From positions 744,001-808,000 of the forward strand of contig OZ252262.1 of the NCBI GenBank assembly GCA_965249965.1: a stretch of 64,000 nt of DNA. Reading direction: 5' to 3'. Shown piece after piece: positions 26,875 through 36,126 of this stretch. Every line of letters begins with the position of its first letter. Within the stretch, counting starts at the first letter, position 1. The stretch is from HXMU1420-13 sp965249965. GTDB taxonomy: Bacteria > Bacteroidota > Rhodothermia > Balneolales > Balneolaceae. The translations under genes were made by a program, and so were the position numbers. The notes beneath the pieces are model-generated. The model was not told the DNA's origin. It searched no databases and saw nothing but the letters and a program-made list of their open reading frames with translations.

Positions 26875-29118
26875 ATGGAAAAGCCTTCATTCTCACCAGA
26901 CGCATTACCTTTCGACCCCATCGAAGAACAAAAGAAACGCCGTGGTGATAAAGTATCCAACCAAAAGAAAAATGAAATTTTAAAGGAAAAAGGATTGCAC
27001 ACAGATAAAAAGAAGAGTGAACTTAAAATTTTCGGGAATGAGTACTTTTTTAATTACGAATTAAGTTGGCTTAAATTTAACGAGCGGGTTCTGGCAGAGG
27101 CTAAAAATGAGAAAAATAAACTGCTCGAACGTGTAAAATTTATTGGGATAGTGTGCTCAAACCTGGATGAATATTTCCAGAAAAGAGTAGGCGGATTAAA
27201 GCGCCAGCTACATGCAAAAGTAAAAACACTGCCTGTAGATGGGATGTCGGTTCCCGATCAATTGAAGGAAATCAGAGAAGTGGTTCATCGTATGATAGAA
27301 GAATATCGAAGCTGCTTTTTTGACGATTTACTTCCCGCACTTGAAGAAATAGGGATCAGTATTAAATCTTACCATGAGTTAACCGAGCACCAAAAAGTGG
27401 TGAGTGACTCATACTTTAAAAAAGAAATTTACCCCATCATAACGCCACTAGCAGTAGATGAGTCTCATCCATTCCCGTTTATTTCTAATCACAGTTTATC
27501 GCTAGCGGTTGAGCTGCAACATCCGAAAAGTAAAGAAAAGTCGTTTGCCCGAATTAAAATCCCTTCTAACAGAAAGCGGTTTGTGGAGGTTTACAGAAAA
27601 GGAGAAAAAGTCACATTAGTTCCCATCGAGGACATTATTCGCCAGAAAGTGAACTCCTTTTTTCCAGGAATGAAAATCTTATCCGCACATCTTTTCCGGG
27701 TTACACGAAATGCCTCGCTCGAGAGAAACGAGGAGGAAGCCGATGATTTACTTGAAGTAATTGAAGATGAATTACGTGAACGCAAATTTGCTTCAATTGT
27801 TCGTTTAGAACTTGAAAAAAATATGCCGAAACAGATCAAAAATTATTTGATCAAAAACTTGAACATCAGCTGGAAAGATGTGTATGAAATGGAAGGTACC
27901 ATTGGTCTGGTAAGCGCATTTGAAATTGCCGGCATTAAGGGGTTTTCAAGAGATAAAATTCGCAACTGGACTCCTGTTTTGCACCCGGCATTAACTCATC
28001 CTATTGATGAAGAGCCACCGAGTATGTTCGATGTTATACGGGAGAATGATTTCATGGTGCATCACCCTTATCATAGCTTTGAACTATCAACCCAGCGTTT
28101 TATTGAAGAGGCCGCCGCCGACCCAAAAGTACTGGCTATTAAGCAGACTTTGTATCGAACATCGTCTGATTCTCCATTGATGCATTCTTTAATGAAAGCT
28201 GCAGAGTTGGGTAAGCAAGTTGCTGTTTTGGTGGAGATTAAAGCCCGATTTGATGAAGAACAAAACATTCATTGGGCGCAACAGCTCGATAATTACGGCG
28301 TGCATGTTGCCTACGGAATACCCGGACTTAAAATTCACACCAAACTTACCATGGTAGTGCGGGAGGAAGAAGACGGATTAAAAACGTATTGCCATATAGG
28401 AACAGGGAATTATCACCCGGGAACAGCTCAGCTTTATGAAGATTTGGGACTATTTACGTGTGATGAAACTATTGCTTCAGATGTGACTGACGTATTTAAT
28501 CTCTTAACAGGGTATGCGCCAGATCAAACATTCGAAAAGCTGTTAGTTGCACCGAAACATATGCGAAAGCAAATGCAAAGCTACATTCAGCATGAAATTG
28601 ATGAGGCGAGTGCTGGGCGGCCTTCGCGCATTATCGCAAAGATGAACAGCCTCGAAGATCCGTTAATCATTCAACAATTGTATGAAGCGTCTGAAGCTGG
28701 AGTGCAGATAGATTTAATTGTACGTGGTGTTTGCCGATTAATTCCCGGGAAAGAAGGCTTGAGCGAAAACATTCGGGTTTATTCGGTAATTGGACGGTTT
28801 TTGGAACACTCACGAATTTTTTACTTCCATCATAGTGGAGAACATATTTATGCGCTTGGTTCAGCCGATTGGATGCATCGAAATCTTGATAACCGAGTGG
28901 AGGCCATTATCCTTATTGAAAAACCCGAACTTAAAGAGTATCTGCAATTTTTAGTGAATATCTATTTGCATGATAATCAACAACGATGGCAACTACATGC
29001 GGATGGTATATACACCAGAATTGAAAAACAGAATGGTCAGCGAAAAGTATCCACTCATAAAGTGTTAATGAATCATATGGACGATGGAGCAGAGCCTATT
29101 GCAATTGCTCCGGTTTAG
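26875..29118 (+). CDS. ppk1: Polyphosphate kinase 1
   Basis: PPK1 makes long-chain polyphosphate from ATP in a reversible reaction. The 747-residue protein has an added basic N-terminus (about 1-45), then YFFNYELSWLKFNERVLAEA, the domain with FIGIVCSNLDEYFQKRVGGLK, and the C-terminal phospholipase-D-like domains: HTKLTMVV with the catalytic histidine H488, GTGNYHPGTAQLYEDLGLFT, and SRIFYFHHSGEHIYALGSADWM. The charged N-terminal extension differs from the standard form. Single gene, divergent from ruvB. Confidence 0.95.
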   Translation: MEKPSFSPDALPFDPIEEQKKRRGDKVSNQKKNEILKEKGLHTDKKKSELKIFGNEYFFNYELSWLKFNERVLAEAKNEKNKLLERVKFIGIVCSNLDEYFQKRVGGLKRQLHAKVKTLPVDGMSVPDQLKEIREVVHRMIEEYRSCFFDDLLPALEEIGISIKSYHELTEHQKVVSDSYFKKEIYPIITPLAVDESHPFPFISNHSLSLAVELQHPKSKEKSFARIKIPSNRKRFVEVYRKGEKVTLVPIEDIIRQKVNSFFPGMKILSAHLFRVTRNASLERNEEEADDLLEVIEDELRERKFASIVRLELEKNMPKQIKNYLIKNLNISWKDVYEMEGTIGLVSAFEIAGIKGFSRDKIRNWTPVLHPALTHPIDEEPPSMFDVIRENDFMVHHPYHSFELSTQRFIEEAAADPKVLAIKQTLYRTSSDSPLMHSLMKAAELGKQVAVLVEIKARFDEEQNIHWAQQLDNYGVHVAYGIPGLKIHTKLTMVVREEEDGLKTYCHIGTGNYHPGTAQLYEDLGLFTCDETIASDVTDVFNLLTGYAPDQTFEKLLVAPKHMRKQMQSYIQHEIDEASAGRPSRIIAKMNSLEDPLIIQQLYEASEAGVQIDLIVRGVCRLIPGKEGLSENIRVYSVIGRFLEHSRIFYFHHSGEHIYALGSADWMHRNLDNRVEAIILIEKPELKEYLQFLVNIYLHDNQQRWQLHADGIYTRIEKQNGQRKVSTHKVLMNHMDDGAEPIAIAPV

Positions 29119-29124
29119 TATTCG

Positions 29125-29907
29125 TTATTCGCCAACTGATTCAGCTTCGGTATAACCCAGATCATAATTTAATTTTTGAAGAAGTAAAAATGCCGGTTTT
29201 CTGAACACTCCGTCTAAGGTATATGCCTCAAAAACTGCACTTCGTGCTTCTTCCAACTTTCCAAGATTTGCAAGTGTATTGCCCAAATACCAATAAGCTT
29301 TTTCTTCAATCATTTTACTGTCGGTAACCCTATTGATTGATGCACTAAAAGCTACCAATGCAGAATCATAGCTTGACTCGTTGTAATACACTATCCCTTT
29401 ATTTAAGTAGGCTTTGGATCCGTAGGGTTCGTAATCAAACTCACTTATAACTTCATTAAATAATGTGAGAGCCCGAGATACATTTCCATTTACAAATTCA
29501 TTAAAGCCAAGATTGAGCATAGAATCTGCACGGTTGATAAACATGTCTTTAGCCCGAATTCCATCCGCTGTTTCTAGTTGGTCACCTTTAATAGAGCTAA
29601 CTAAGAATTGATCTAGGTTTGACCTATTCGGTACCTGAAAAAATTGAATTCCAAGAACAATTAATAGAATCGCGGCTGCAGATGCGTGCCACATCCAATT
29701 TGATAGGTTTGTAATCTTTGCTCTTTTTTTACCTTGACCGATTTCTTTCTCAATGATTTCTTTTACGCCAACTTCAAGTTCCAGGTAATCGAGTAGTTCC
29801 GGGTTTTTTGCAAACTCCACCCAAAGATTTTCAATCTCTTGTTCGCTCAGCTTTCCTTTTATGTAAGCATCTATGCGTTTATAAAGTTCTGTATTTTTGT
29901 CACTCAT
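29125..29907 (-). CDS. Membrane TPR protein, anti-sigma-like
   Basis: I chose the ATG at 29907 (260 residues), since the in-frame ATG at 29949 adds a weak extension. Residues 1-60 are polar and helical (SEQEIENLWVEFAKNPELLDYLELEVGVKEII), like the zinc-less anti-sigma N-domains of Bacteroidota. A single membrane helix follows near 75-95 (WMWHASAAAILLIVLGIQFF), then tetratricopeptide-like repeats (LFNEVISEFDYEPYGSKAYLNKGIVYYNESSYDSALVAF) in the periplasm. The sigma-factor gene lies 82 bases upstream on the same strand, so this probably regulates it. This is inference from context. Confidence 0.75.
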   Translation of the reverse strand: MSDKNTELYKRIDAYIKGKLSEQEIENLWVEFAKNPELLDYLELEVGVKEIIEKEIGQGKKRAKITNLSNWMWHASAAAILLIVLGIQFFQVPNRSNLDQFLVSSIKGDQLETADGIRAKDMFINRADSMLNLGFNEFVNGNVSRALTLFNEVISEFDYEPYGSKAYLNKGIVYYNESSYDSALVAFSASINRVTDSKMIEEKAYWYLGNTLANLGKLEEARSAVFEAYTLDGVFRKPAFLLLQKLNYDLGYTEAESVGE

Positions 29908-29989
29908 AATATTAGTTATCCCTTCTTCAGAATGTGTCGTGTTACTCACATTCTGTTATGTAAGACCACTCCCAGAACAACTCCTTACA

Positions 29990-30535
29990 TTATGCTGCTA
30001 ATTTTTTTTCGCAGCACTCTTTTAATGTTTTAAGAATTCTGTGTTTTTTTGTCCATGCATTACTCACGCTTATTCCAAAATGATCGGCTACTACCGCGGC
30101 TTCGTCTCTGGGGTGATTAAACCAGTAGGTTATATACTCTCGTAAATTTGGTTTTAACAACTGCATACACAACTGCAGAATTCGTTGACGTTCTTCTTTC
30201 AAAAGCCTTTTTAATTGATCCCCTTCTCCAGAATGTGATTCCGGCACCTCCTCATAAGTTGGTTCTTTAGAGCGATTAATCAACTTGAAATATTCATTTT
30301 TGGCTGAGGTAAATAAGTAGTAAATCACAGAATCAGGGTTCTCTAATTGATCACTTTTTATCTTTTCAGTGACATTTATGAGCGCGTTTTGCGCACTATC
30401 TTCTGCATCGTGATGAGCCGCACCCACCCGAACTTTGAGGAATTTTATGAGCACACTCATAATAACAGGCACACATTCTTTGATCGTAGCCTGGTCTTCA
30501 TCCCTAACTGCAAATACAAATTTTGAATAATCCAT
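29990..30535 (-). CDS. ECF-type sigma factor
   Basis: The 181-residue protein has an ECF sigma layout: region 2 (DAEDSAQNALINVTEKIKS, then PDSVIYYLFTSAKNEYFKLINRSK) and a region-4 helix-turn-helix (YITYWFNHPRDEAAVVADHFGISVSNAWTKKHRILKTLKECCEKKL). It has no region 3. The next gene, leftward, encodes a membrane protein with a possible anti-sigma domain, so the pair likely senses an envelope signal. Its target promoters cannot be deduced here. Confidence 0.86.
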   Translation of the reverse strand: MDYSKFVFAVRDEDQATIKECVPVIMSVLIKFLKVRVGAAHHDAEDSAQNALINVTEKIKSDQLENPDSVIYYLFTSAKNEYFKLINRSKEPTYEEVPESHSGEGDQLKRLLKEERQRILQLCMQLLKPNLREYITYWFNHPRDEAAVVADHFGISVSNAWTKKHRILKTLKECCEKKLAA

Positions 30536-30632
30536 GAATTACTAATGTTCTCCCCGCTTAGGGCGAATAAAATAACATTCCGATTACTAAAGAAAATGCT
30601 GAATTTATCATAATATGCCATTAATTTGGAGT

Positions 30633-31379
30633 ATGTATCGCGTTCAGTTAAACAACTTTGAAGGACCACTCGATTTACTGCTTTTTTTTATTAAGCGGGA
30701 TGAACTCGATATTTACGATATCCCGATATCTTATATCACCGAACAGTTCCTGAGTTATATTTCCATGATGGAAGAACTCGACCTGGATGTAGCTTCTGAA
30801 TTTGTTTACATGGCAAGTATGTTAATGTCGATTAAAGCAAAGATGATGCTACCTCGAGAAGATAATGAAGAGGCTGCCGAGCTGGATGAAAATGATCCTC
30901 GATACGAATTAGTTCAGCGGCTACTTGAGTACAAACGATATAAAGAAATGGCCGAAAAAATGGCCGATATTGATGAAGAAACCCGAAAAAAATATACTCG
31001 TGGGTTCTATGATGTTGATCAGGTAGATAAGAAAGCAACCGGTGAAGCTTTGAAAGATGTCACGGTATTTGATTTAATCGCCGCGTTCAGAAAAGTACTG
31101 GCAGATGTAGAGCGTAAAAATATCGTACATAAAGTTGAACGAGTTGAAACAACCATCGAGAAACAAAGCGAGTATGTGCTGTTCACTCTTCAGTCGAAAG
31201 GGCGACAAAGTTTTCTACAACTTTGCCACAACTTAAGCACTCGAGTTATCGTAGTAGTTACATTTTTGGCTGTTCTTGAGATGATTAAGGAACAACAAAT
31301 CAATTTGTATCTAAAAGAAGATCCAACAGACTTTTATGTAGATCTGAAGCCTGTTCATGAAATCATCGGGGTCTCTTAA
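30633..31379 (+). CDS. scpA: Segregation and condensation protein A
   Basis: The 248-residue protein matches ScpA: YRVQLNNFEGPLDLLLFFIKRDELDIYDIPISYITEQFLSYI at the start, then EFVYMASMLMSIKAKMMLPRE and a C-terminal FLAVLEMIKEQQINLYLKED. ScpA is a kleisin that bridges the two heads of SMC in chromosome compaction. I chose the ATG at 30633, which begins the conserved YRVQLNNFEGPLDLL. The ATG at 30615 adds six residues. scpB is not in the window. The M28 peptidase follows 13 bases downstream. Confidence 0.94.
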   Translation: MYRVQLNNFEGPLDLLLFFIKRDELDIYDIPISYITEQFLSYISMMEELDLDVASEFVYMASMLMSIKAKMMLPREDNEEAAELDENDPRYELVQRLLEYKRYKEMAEKMADIDEETRKKYTRGFYDVDQVDKKATGEALKDVTVFDLIAAFRKVLADVERKNIVHKVERVETTIEKQSEYVLFTLQSKGRQSFLQLCHNLSTRVIVVVTFLAVLEMIKEQQINLYLKEDPTDFYVDLKPVHEIIGVS

Positions 31380-31392
31380 ACCAAATACGGTA

Positions 31393-33003
31393 ATGAATTT
31401 TAAAGTACTTTTATTTTTCGGGTTATCAGTTCTGGCATGTTCAAGTTCAGAAAAAACTGTAAATAAACCCTCAACAAACGTTTCCGATTATCAGAATACA
31501 ATTACTGAGGAAGGTTTGTATTTGGATCTGGCTATTTTGGCTAGTGATAGCTTAGAAGGCCGGGCTACAGGTAGTGAGGGTGAACGAAAAGCTGCGGAAT
31601 ATCTCGCTAACAGATACAAAGAATTTGGGCTTTTGCCAGCTGGAGATAATTCTACTTATTTTCAAAACTATCAGCTTCAGCAAACTTCACTGGATAGCAT
31701 ACAATACACGGTGAAATTAGGTGACGCAGATGAGATTAAATCTACTCATTCAAACTATTCCATTGCTGACTTTAGCAAACTTCAGGGCGGGCCATCTGCA
31801 TCTTCTGGTGACATAGTTTTTGTTGGATACGGGATATTAGATGAAGGAAATAGCGTAAACCATTTTTCAATAGATGTTGCTGGAAAATGGGTGCTCTCTT
31901 TTTATGACCCAAATATTTCAAGTTATGCCACCATTCAGCGCCTTATTCGTGAAGAAAATGCAGTAGGGGCCATTTTAATTTCCGGCACTGATGAAGATGA
32001 TTTTCGAAATCAAGCGATTATAACGCAGGCTGAATTTGGTACGCTTTCTCGTTTGAAACTTCCTTATTTAGAAGATCAAGATACTGAAGGAACTTTTATT
32101 CGAATAAATCCAACATTCGCTTCGCAATTATTGGGGTTAAATAATGTTCAGGAATTGGCGGAGCTTGAGTCAACAATCAAAACTAACCCAACTGCCTTTT
32201 CTCCATTTGAGTTAACCGCGCATTTAACGCACACTCCTTTTGTTTCAACAACTATAACTGAGACAAGAAACGTTGTTGCATTACTTGAAGGAACTCATCC
32301 AGAATTAAAGGATGAAGTCGTTATTTTAACATCGCATTATGATCATTTGGGAATTGGTGGCGCTCCAAATTCAAATAGCGATACTATTTACAATGGCGCT
32401 GATGACGATGGGAGCGGAACAGTAGGGCTACTTCATACCGCACAAGCACTGGCGTTAGCTAAAAAAGCCGGCGCTAACATTCAAAGAAGTGTATTATTTG
32501 TAAATGTAACGGGTGAAGAACGTGGGTTACTTGGATCTCGGTTTTACTCAGACCACCCATATTTCCCAATTGAACAATCTGTCGCTAATCTAAACTTAGA
32601 CATGATTGGTCGCCGCGACCAGCAAAACAGCGAAAATCCAGACTATATCTACATCATTGGCGGTAAAATTATCTCTTCAGGCCTGCAGGCCACTCTTGAG
32701 GAAGCCAATCAAAACAGTGTAAATATCGAACTCAGTGATCGTTATAACGACTTAAACGACCCTCAACAATTTTATCGGCGATCTGATCACTGGAATTTCG
32801 GCCGGCTTGGAATTCCTTTCATCTTCTTTTTTAACGGAACACATGCCGATTATCATCGACCATCCGACGAGGTAACCAAAATTGATTTTGAGGCTCTAAG
32901 AAAGAGAACGCAGCTCATTTTTATGACAACAGCATTGCTCGCTAATTCCGATGACCGCCCGCAAGTCGATAATGTTCAGTTTATAGAAAAAACCAAACAA
33001 TAG
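31393..33003 (+). CDS. M28-family metallopeptidase lipoprotein
   Basis: I chose the ATG at 31393 (536 residues), which starts a lipoprotein signal (MNFKVLLFFGLSVLACSSS, lipobox LSVLAC). The earlier frame to 31357 lies inside scpA. The body has a PA-domain-like insertion (residues 120-260). It is followed by the zinc aminopeptidase core: VILTSHYDHLGIG with the first zinc histidine, YNGADDDGSGTVGLLHTAQAL with the bridging aspartate, VNVTGEERGLLGSRF with the catalytic and zinc glutamates, NLDMIG and, near the end, FFNGTHADYHRPSDEVTKI. It should be a periplasmic or surface aminopeptidase. It is probably co-transcribed with scpA. Confidence 0.9.
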   Translation: MNFKVLLFFGLSVLACSSSEKTVNKPSTNVSDYQNTITEEGLYLDLAILASDSLEGRATGSEGERKAAEYLANRYKEFGLLPAGDNSTYFQNYQLQQTSLDSIQYTVKLGDADEIKSTHSNYSIADFSKLQGGPSASSGDIVFVGYGILDEGNSVNHFSIDVAGKWVLSFYDPNISSYATIQRLIREENAVGAILISGTDEDDFRNQAIITQAEFGTLSRLKLPYLEDQDTEGTFIRINPTFASQLLGLNNVQELAELESTIKTNPTAFSPFELTAHLTHTPFVSTTITETRNVVALLEGTHPELKDEVVILTSHYDHLGIGGAPNSNSDTIYNGADDDGSGTVGLLHTAQALALAKKAGANIQRSVLFVNVTGEERGLLGSRFYSDHPYFPIEQSVANLNLDMIGRRDQQNSENPDYIYIIGGKIISSGLQATLEEANQNSVNIELSDRYNDLNDPQQFYRRSDHWNFGRLGIPFIFFFNGTHADYHRPSDEVTKIDFEALRKRTQLIFMTTALLANSDDRPQVDNVQFIEKTKQ

Positions 33004-33006
33004 AGA

Positions 33007-35901
33007 TTATTTACCGGTTAGAATAAATGGAGCCCAATGAACAGGATGGCTGTAGTAGGGGTGGTTAATCATTTCGATTTTTGTTTGCTGAACAGCGAGC
33101 GTTTTGTAATCGATTATTTCGGGCTTATATAAATCGGCGAACATCATAATATTATCAAGAAAAGAAATCTGGTCAGCTTCAAAATTCAATATTTGATCGT
33201 ATAATTTGTTCATAAATATTGGGGTACTTCGATCGAAGATATTCCAGAGACTCACTATTACAGAAGATGCTCCTGCAGCTAAAAAAGATCGCTGCAATCC
33301 CATTACTCCCTCTCCTGAAATCACTTTCCCGGTACCCGTATTGCATGCACTTAAAACAACTAATTCTGCCGGAATTTTTAGTTGAGTTATCTCGCGAGCA
33401 TTCAAGTATCCATCTTCTCCAAATAGAGATTCCGTGCCAATTTTCTTTGATAAGATAATGCCACTTTGCTCTGGCAATCTTTCATCGATATTTCCATGTG
33501 CTGCAAGATGAATGAATCTATAATCGGAAAGTGTAAGGTTCTTGAATGAAAACTCTGTTACTTCTTCATTTTTAAGAATGGTTGATTGCGAGAAATACTG
33601 TTGTATTGAATCCACCTCTGCAATTGAGTATGGCAAGGTTGCAAATGCTCTTTGAGAACTCGAGCCAATAAATCCATCACCAGACTCAAAACCGGACCCC
33701 GCAACAGCTAATAGCTCTCTGTCAAATGATTTTCTCCCGGAAAATTCAATCACATCATACACCGAAAAAGAGGGTAAGTATTTAATTGAAAATTGCTCAA
33801 TCAAAAACTCATCACCAATGGTGAGCGCGGCAAAAGGCAGTAAATGAAGTGGGCCATCCGGAGAAAGAATAAGATGTTTGAACCCTTCTAATTCATTAAC
33901 AATAGGGTCTAATATATATTTACTTATCTCACTTGCCTTTTCATTGATTAACTCCATTTCCTCAACTTGAATAATGGCATCCCGAAAATTATTAACAAGT
34001 TCTGAGATTAACTTCTGAGCTTCCTCTTCAACTTTTACTGTTTTAAACACTTCCTTTTCTTTACCTATAAGAAATATATACAGATCATTTTCTCTGATTC
34101 CATAGCTTATGTAAGCAGCATCGTTGGGTAACAAGCCCTGAACTTTTTCAAGCTTTGTAACTTCAGGGTAATCGATATCGCGCCAGTCAGAATTCGAAGC
34201 CATCAAACCGTCAAGTTCTGTCTGGTATTCTAGTTCTAACTCAGAAAGCTCTAACCAGTTTATCTCATCTCGTTCGGTAATATCTATGCTGGCAAGCTGT
34301 CTGTACTTTTGGTCAATTCTTTTCTGTAGTTCTAAAATACGGTGACTTCCTGGTTGCTCGGGATTCAGGATTTCAGCTTTTCTATTATCGAATATTTGAT
34401 CAAATAGTGTCCTTGATTTAGATAACTCGAAAAGCTCAAATGCCCGGCTATAATTTGAATTATATTTCACTTCCCAATCAGCTAATTGGTAATAAAATGA
34501 TTGCCACCTGGCATTTAACTGGTTTTTAATCTTAGAAGAGGACGTGCTATATCTTCTTCTCTCAAGGTTTTCAAATGCCAGATAAGCGTATTTAAAAGCA
34601 CTGTCCTGATTTATTGGCTCAAAAGCTTTTGCCAGATCCATTTCAGCGTTCATCAGGCTGAAATTATTTTTGGTTTGTTTAGCCACATATATGCTTTTTG
34701 CTAACTCCAATCTTTCCTCATCAGCTAGCGTAGGAATCATTAAATACGCATTATAGATATTGTATTTATAAGATTCTGTATCGAAATCTAATTCGGCAAG
34801 TCCAGAATCTAAATATGTACTGGCTTGTTGATAATTCTTTCTGGCTATTTCGTTTAGTGCAAGCACCTCATATACATAAATTTTCTGATATGAACTCACA
34901 TTAGACGATAGAATCTCAATTAATATGTTCTCTGCAAGATCAAAATCTTGCTGTTGTGTAAATATGTTAGCTATCTGAATTTTTAGTGTATTTGCTAAGT
35001 TTTGATTCCCGTTTTGTTCATAAATTTTAACGGCTTCATTAAAATGGCCAATGGCTAACTCATATTCGTTTAAGCTGGCATAAATTCTGGCAAGGTTGTC
35101 TGTAAAACGGGCTACTAAAACAAAATCTCTAGTATCCTTTGCAAGCTGCAGCCCTTCATTTACATATGCTAACCCTTCTCTGTAATTATTCTGATTGATA
35201 TAATAATGAGACAGATTGACTAACACGTTTAAATATCGATTTGAATTGTTCGACTGCTTTGCAAACTCATAGGCTCTTTTCAGATATTCGAACCCTAATT
35301 GATCTTCGTTTCGATAGTTATAGATATTGTAATATGTGAGGTTTAAAAAAGCCCGGTAAGAGGGGTCGTCTGTCTCGAATGCTGAGGCTTCATCGAGATT
35401 CTCCTCTGCTTCCTCATAATTTCCAAGATAAATATGAGCAATACTTCTGTTTATTAATGTTCTTCCATGTCTAGTCGAATCAATATTTTGGTAAGAATAT
35501 GTTAGTGAAGTATCAAAAAAGCTGATTGCCTGTTCATAATTTGACATGGAACTCGAAATGAGGCCAAGTTGATTATACAATACTGCATTTTGATCTGCAG
35601 AAAACTCGTCACTATATGCATTAATCACATTACGTATGGATCGTTTTGCTTCATCTTGAAGAAGAAGTTTCTTTTGGGTGAGCACTACAGCAAAAGAACT
35701 CTCAAATATTTCATTTACCGATTCATTCTCAACCGCCAGATTGTAAGCTTCTTCAAAAGTTTCAAAAGCAGATTTAAAATCGAAGTTGTAGTAGTGTATA
35801 TCCCCTTTTTTATATAAATCGTTAAACCGCTCATGCCATTCCTGGGCAAATATTTGGGAAGATAAAATCACACATAAAATAAGTGTGCTTAAAAGACGCA
35901 T
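33007..35901 (-). CDS. TPR-CHAT protease (caspase-like), secreted
   Basis: The 964-residue protein starts with a signal peptide (MRLLSTLILCVILSSQIFAQ). A long tetratricopeptide array follows (about 30-480, for example YEQAISFFDTSLTYSYQN, YEEAEENLDEASAFE, YELAIGHFNEAVKIYEQN), then a helical linker and a C-terminal CHAT domain (about 640-964). The catalytic pair is visible: H802 in IHLAAHGNIDERLPEQSGIIL and C853 in VVLSACNTGTGKVISGEGVMGLQRSFLAAGASSVIVSLW. CHAT proteases are related to caspases and gingipains. The signal peptide would place this one outside the cytoplasm. The gene faces away from a 32-codon gene 89 bases upstream. The substrate is unknown. Confidence 0.93.
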   Translation of the reverse strand: MRLLSTLILCVILSSQIFAQEWHERFNDLYKKGDIHYYNFDFKSAFETFEEAYNLAVENESVNEIFESSFAVVLTQKKLLLQDEAKRSIRNVINAYSDEFSADQNAVLYNQLGLISSSMSNYEQAISFFDTSLTYSYQNIDSTRHGRTLINRSIAHIYLGNYEEAEENLDEASAFETDDPSYRAFLNLTYYNIYNYRNEDQLGFEYLKRAYEFAKQSNNSNRYLNVLVNLSHYYINQNNYREGLAYVNEGLQLAKDTRDFVLVARFTDNLARIYASLNEYELAIGHFNEAVKIYEQNGNQNLANTLKIQIANIFTQQQDFDLAENILIEILSSNVSSYQKIYVYEVLALNEIARKNYQQASTYLDSGLAELDFDTESYKYNIYNAYLMIPTLADEERLELAKSIYVAKQTKNNFSLMNAEMDLAKAFEPINQDSAFKYAYLAFENLERRRYSTSSSKIKNQLNARWQSFYYQLADWEVKYNSNYSRAFELFELSKSRTLFDQIFDNRKAEILNPEQPGSHRILELQKRIDQKYRQLASIDITERDEINWLELSELELEYQTELDGLMASNSDWRDIDYPEVTKLEKVQGLLPNDAAYISYGIRENDLYIFLIGKEKEVFKTVKVEEEAQKLISELVNNFRDAIIQVEEMELINEKASEISKYILDPIVNELEGFKHLILSPDGPLHLLPFAALTIGDEFLIEQFSIKYLPSFSVYDVIEFSGRKSFDRELLAVAGSGFESGDGFIGSSSQRAFATLPYSIAEVDSIQQYFSQSTILKNEEVTEFSFKNLTLSDYRFIHLAAHGNIDERLPEQSGIILSKKIGTESLFGEDGYLNAREITQLKIPAELVVLSACNTGTGKVISGEGVMGLQRSFLAAGASSVIVSLWNIFDRSTPIFMNKLYDQILNFEADQISFLDNIMMFADLYKPEIIDYKTLAVQQTKIEMINHPYYSHPVHWAPFILTGK

Positions 35902-35990
35902 TGCCGGCGGAGTAATAATTATAGATTGTCCTTGAGTTTGATTCTAATATGCTGTTTTTTTTGATAACCTAAAATTATAAAGGACACCCC

Positions 35991-36089
35991 ATGAATCCAC
36001 TAAACCTACGAATGTTGCGTACCCCTGATGATGATGATCCACCGCCACCGCCACCGCCACCTGGTGGAAACCATGGTGATGATAATTAA
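35991..36089 (+). CDS. Small proline-rich peptide, 32 codons, divergent from CHAT gene
   Basis: This ORF is too short for normal gene calling. It encodes a 32-residue peptide: a short N-terminus (MNPLNLRMLRTP), then four Asp, eight Pro, two Gly and an NHGDDN tail. The ATG is preceded at the right distance by AAAGGA (35978-35983), a T-rich stretch with TTTG at 35937-35940 may belong to the promoter, and an intrinsic terminator follows within 10 bases of the stop. The complete unit in 222 bases suggests a real gene and not chance. Its position divergent from a CHAT protease suggests a substrate, partner or regulator, but that is inference. A structural or DNA-level artefact from the GAT and CCR repeats is the alternative. 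Confidence 0.6.
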   Translation: MNPLNLRMLRTPDDDDPPPPPPPPGGNHGDDN

Positions 36090-36097
36090 ACGATTTT

Positions 36098-36126
36098 AAG
36101 GCCTCTAGTTTTGGAGGCTTTTTTTA
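36098..36126 (+). terminator. Intrinsic terminator of the 32-codon gene
   Basis: The arms AAGGCCTC and GAGGCTTT (one G-T pair) flank an 8-base loop and end in a run of T. It lies 8 bases after the 32-codon ORF and overlaps the end of the convergent ftsY gene. Confidence 0.75.

Noticed and set aside
35991..36089. GAT/CCR repeats as a pure microsatellite
   Set aside because: A ribosome-binding site, full frame and terminator frame the repeat, so it was kept as a probable gene with moderate confidence.
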